A stretch of 64,000 nucleotides of DNA from Lichtheimia corymbifera B2541 (taxonomy: Eukaryota > Mucoromycota > Mucoromycetes > Mucorales > Lichtheimiaceae): positions 1 to 64,000 of the forward strand of contig JNEU01000845.1 of NCBI GenBank assembly GCA_000697475.1, in the 5' to 3' direction. Below are positions 61,109-64,000 of the stretch, one piece after another. Positions within the stretch are counted from its first letter, which is position 1. Every line of letters begins with the position of its first letter. The position numbers and the translations under genes are program-made. The notes under the pieces were generated by a model, which ran no database searches, was not told where the DNA came from, and saw only the letters and a program-made list of their open reading frames with translations.

Positions 61109-64000
61109 CTACGCACTCTCGTTGGGAGAAGATGATTGGGGATTGATACTTGAGGACGACGACGACCCTGAATGTGAAATCTCATCCTGGTGGAGCATGC
61201 TTTTGGATAAATACACATATTCATCCCTTTCTTTATCGTCGGTTGATGAAGCTGAAGCTGATGCCGTTGCTGTTGTAGAGGTCGTGGTCGTCGTGGTTGC
61301 CGTTGCTGCTAGTGATGGTTGATATTGTGGTGGAGATGACATTCTTTCATTATCGATTCGCGTTGAATGGTGATCGTTATCGTCATGTTTCTCGACTTCT
61401 GTCATGGTTTCATCACCATCTTCATCATGCTCGTGCACCAATGTTTCATGATCGCTGTTGCTTTCATCACTCTCGGCACTGCAATCCATAGGCGTACCAG
61501 CAGATGTCATGGCCACTTCGTCATCCGATGTTCTTTCTCTCTCAATATCGTCACCATGTGCCGGGGAAGAGACTTCAGGTGATGGTGAACGGGATGCTCC
61601 TTCGATACCTTGCATAGGTGTTCCCATGTTTTGAGGTTCGGTTTCCATAGCCTTGATCTCATTCCTGCATTGCTCCAAACGCTGTTGATCCACAAGATCA
61701 CTCACAAACGACCGCACATCGGCATCGGTGTCTAAGGCCAGCTGATAAAGCATTTGCTCCAAGTTCAATTCAGATGATGTTGTATCATGGTCGCCAATGT
61801 TGTCAGATAACATCAAATCGGTCAATTCGTGACGATATGCTTCTGTCAACATAAATAACGCTGTTAATGATCCCGTCAAACGATCATCTTCATAAACTTA
61901 CCATGCATCTGAATTGTCCGAAATGCTCTTGCAGCTGCAATGCGCACATTCACTACTGGATCTTTGGCCAATGGAATCAACCTTGGTAAAAAGAAAGACG
62001 CAAAGTCCGCTGCACAAATTCCTGCTTCCAACAGCACTTTGCAAATCTGCACAAATCTAAGAGGATGTTGTCAGCCAAGCAATGATAAAGCGTATCGCTG
62101 ATAAAACTTACATCAAACGTCCACGATAAGATTCAGATCGAACAAATTCATCCAACTTCTCCATCACATGATTCAATAAAGCCAAGGCAAATTCACGACG
62201 ACTATCGCTGTTGTCGTCACTCTCGGGATCAGCTTGTGAAAGAGTCTCGCCATCCTCATCAACTGCGCGTTTGACAATGTCAAGAATAACAGGGAACTAA
62301 ACGACAACATGTTGATACCTTGTTGCACAATAAGAACCATCCAATCCCACTTACCGATTCGACACCTGTCTCTCTCACAGCAGCGAATTCATCTTGACAT
62401 GCTCGAATTGCAAGAGGTAAAATGTGTTCAACCACACGTGCTGCATCGAACAACAATGCGATATCGCGCAGTTGACCAGCTAGGATATCACGTAAACGCC
62501 AATTGGTCATGACGCCATCCCATACTTCCGCCAAGATTGGAATATACTCGTTTCTTGAGCTCACGGCCAAAGTACCAAGGAATTCTGCCAAATGCTCCAA
62601 AACACCTTGCTTGACATCATCCAGATCCATCAAATAAAGTGCGAATATTTGAACCAAGTCTCGTTCAGTGCGATCAGGGCCGATAATGCGAGCAATCTCA
62701 TGCAATGAGTAGGCAAATGTGCGACGGACCTTGATTTGGTAATCCTTGGTCAAGCTCAAATAGGTGTCTTTGAGATGTGAATCCCAATATTCCGCACCAG
62801 CTGTCAATACCACTGCTGGGAAGTTGTATGCACAAATAATCGCACGATCAGTCTCGGATTTGTACATTTGGTTGACGCCATTACTGGGACCTAAGGACAA
62901 AAAGAACTCGAGCAAGGCTTCAGGTACCTATATTCAAACAATGAGAATGCATGATATTAAAAGCGTATCATATTCAAGTTACCTTTCCTGGTTTCCCAGT
63001 GGTTTCCCAGTCTTCTGGCAAAAACTTGGCAATCAGCTCACCAATGACTTCGGCAAGTGTGTTGCGAACATTCCTTGAAACATCATTCTTGAAGAGCTTG
63101 ACGCCATCTACAGCGATTTGTGCACGTGTCTCATCCGGTAAAATGCCACATAGCAATGGGAGTGTCAGGACACACGATCGACGAACATGCCAAATGGTAT
63201 CTCGGGAAAAGTTTTGATACAAAGGAAGCTGTCATGGACGGGTTAACAGGGTGATGCTGCAAGTCCTCGAAAAAGGGACTCACCAAACGGTCGATTGCCA
63301 CTTGATGGTCAACCACGGTGGCCAAATTACCGATAGCTGCTGCTGCTTCCTTCCGCACATAGAACATGGGATCGTTTGACATTCGTTCAATAAGAGGTAA
63401 ACAACGACTCGTGCAACGTTCTGGGCCCAATACACCAGCTAAGGCAGAAATCAGCTAGATGAAAATAAATTAGTTGAAATGCATGAATTATGCATTGCCA
63501 TGTGATTTTCTTTTACCGAAAGACACATCATCTTGGCTAGATTGATTTCGCCTTGATCCATCTCATCCGCTATATAGTAATAATAGCATCGCTGTTAATA
63601 TATATATGTGTTCCACACCTAATACCTTATTCACCATCCACGATGTTACCTGATGATTTCTCATGATTGTCTAATGCTTGATCGTAATCACCTTGTCGTG
63701 GTTTACCATCCACAATCGCCATCAAGCCAAGAACCACTCCTTCAAATATCTCGGTATCCAACAAATCTCTGTAAAGCTCATGGTGTTTGCCCTTGGATGC
63801 GAGTTCGCTTGCTACTGAGACGATACATTGCTGACCCAATGAAGCCAAGCTTGAGTTTTGATCAAGGAGAAATTCAATCAATAGCGGTGCAAAGGCATAC
63901 TGAGGAATGTGGAGGTCGTCAGTCATTGTTTTCTGATCATGATCTGATGGTTGTTGTGTTTCAGGTTGTGGCGCATTTTCCAGCTCATTGGTGGTATACG
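61109..64000 (-). CDS. Protein phosphatase 4 regulatory subunit 1 homologue (5' partial)
   Basis: HEAT-repeat regulatory subunit resembling PPP4R1, which directs the PP4 catalytic subunit. Visible exons (minus): 64000-63650, 63569-63517, 63454-63284, 63228-62983, 62927-62355, 62296-62112, 62056-61902, 61842-61109. The gene runs off the window: a Met at 63,926 could start it, but the frame stays open upstream to the edge (TNELENAPQPETQQ). At least 797 residues are visible from that Met. HEAT repeats include MFYVRKEAAAAIGNL, IWHVRRSCVLTLPLL and YQIKVRRTFAYSLHEIARIIG. The block VVLTAGAEYWDSHLKDTYLSLTKDYQIKVRRT matches PPP4R1. The C-terminal 230 residues are acidic, Ser/Thr-rich and disordered, with a threonine run (about 61,273-61,300). 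All introns are GT-AG. Confidence 0.9.

Overview
This is nuclear DNA from a filamentous fungus, most likely Mucoromycota/Mucorales. The evidence is intron-dense genes (introns mostly 50-90 nt, GTNNGT-type donors, CTAAC/CTGAC-like branch points, TAG/CAG acceptors), a CotH-family spore-coat-like protein with signal peptide and GPI-type tail (a family expanded in Mucorales), and fungal versions of Nab3, Mtg1 and siroheme synthase. No species can be named from sequence alone. Exon models below were built by hand and checked for reading frame across every junction.

Layout. 1-1.45 kb is a decayed dispersed repeat (copy A). 2.7-26 kb is a gene-dense block: a small secreted protein (+), a sialate O-acetylesterase-like SGNH hydrolase (-), G-protein beta subunit (+), siroheme synthase (-), a 1-acylglycerol-phosphate acyltransferase (-), importin-9 (-), a conserved fungal protein (-), glucose-6-phosphate isomerase (+), a Nab3-like RNA-binding protein (-), a PUF protein (-) and tRNA-Gly(GCC). 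26.2-37.5 kb is a gene-poor block holding two more copies of the dispersed repeat (B direct, C inverted) and a recent tandem duplication. It ends at tRNA-Gly(UCC) and tRNA-Arg(ACG). 38-64 kb is gene-dense again: a disordered Q-rich protein (-), a universal stress protein (+), WDR6/Trm734 (-), an MIT-like hypothetical protein (+), glucose-6-phosphate dehydrogenase (-), Mtg1 (+), CotH (+), ETF-ubiquinone oxidoreductase (+), MMS19 (+) and a PP4 regulatory subunit 1 homologue (-, running off the right edge).

The genes are mostly single-copy housekeeping genes with individual promoters, not a pathway cluster. There are loose functional links. Pgi1 and Zwf1 are the two enzymes competing for glucose-6-phosphate. 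WDR6 modifies tRNA position 34. Mtg1 and ETF-QO are mitochondrial.

The most unusual signals concern splicing and tRNA flanks. The importin-9 gene carries a textbook AT-AC (U12-type, minor spliceosome) intron. The acyltransferase gene can only be read in frame through a one-nucleotide exon between two normal-length introns. CotH has a GC-AG intron, and two genes have 54-nt stopless introns divisible by three. All three tRNA genes have a TCACGTGA palindrome 40-60 bp 3' of the gene, and two of them share a T6-N-T7-GG tract between gene and palindrome.
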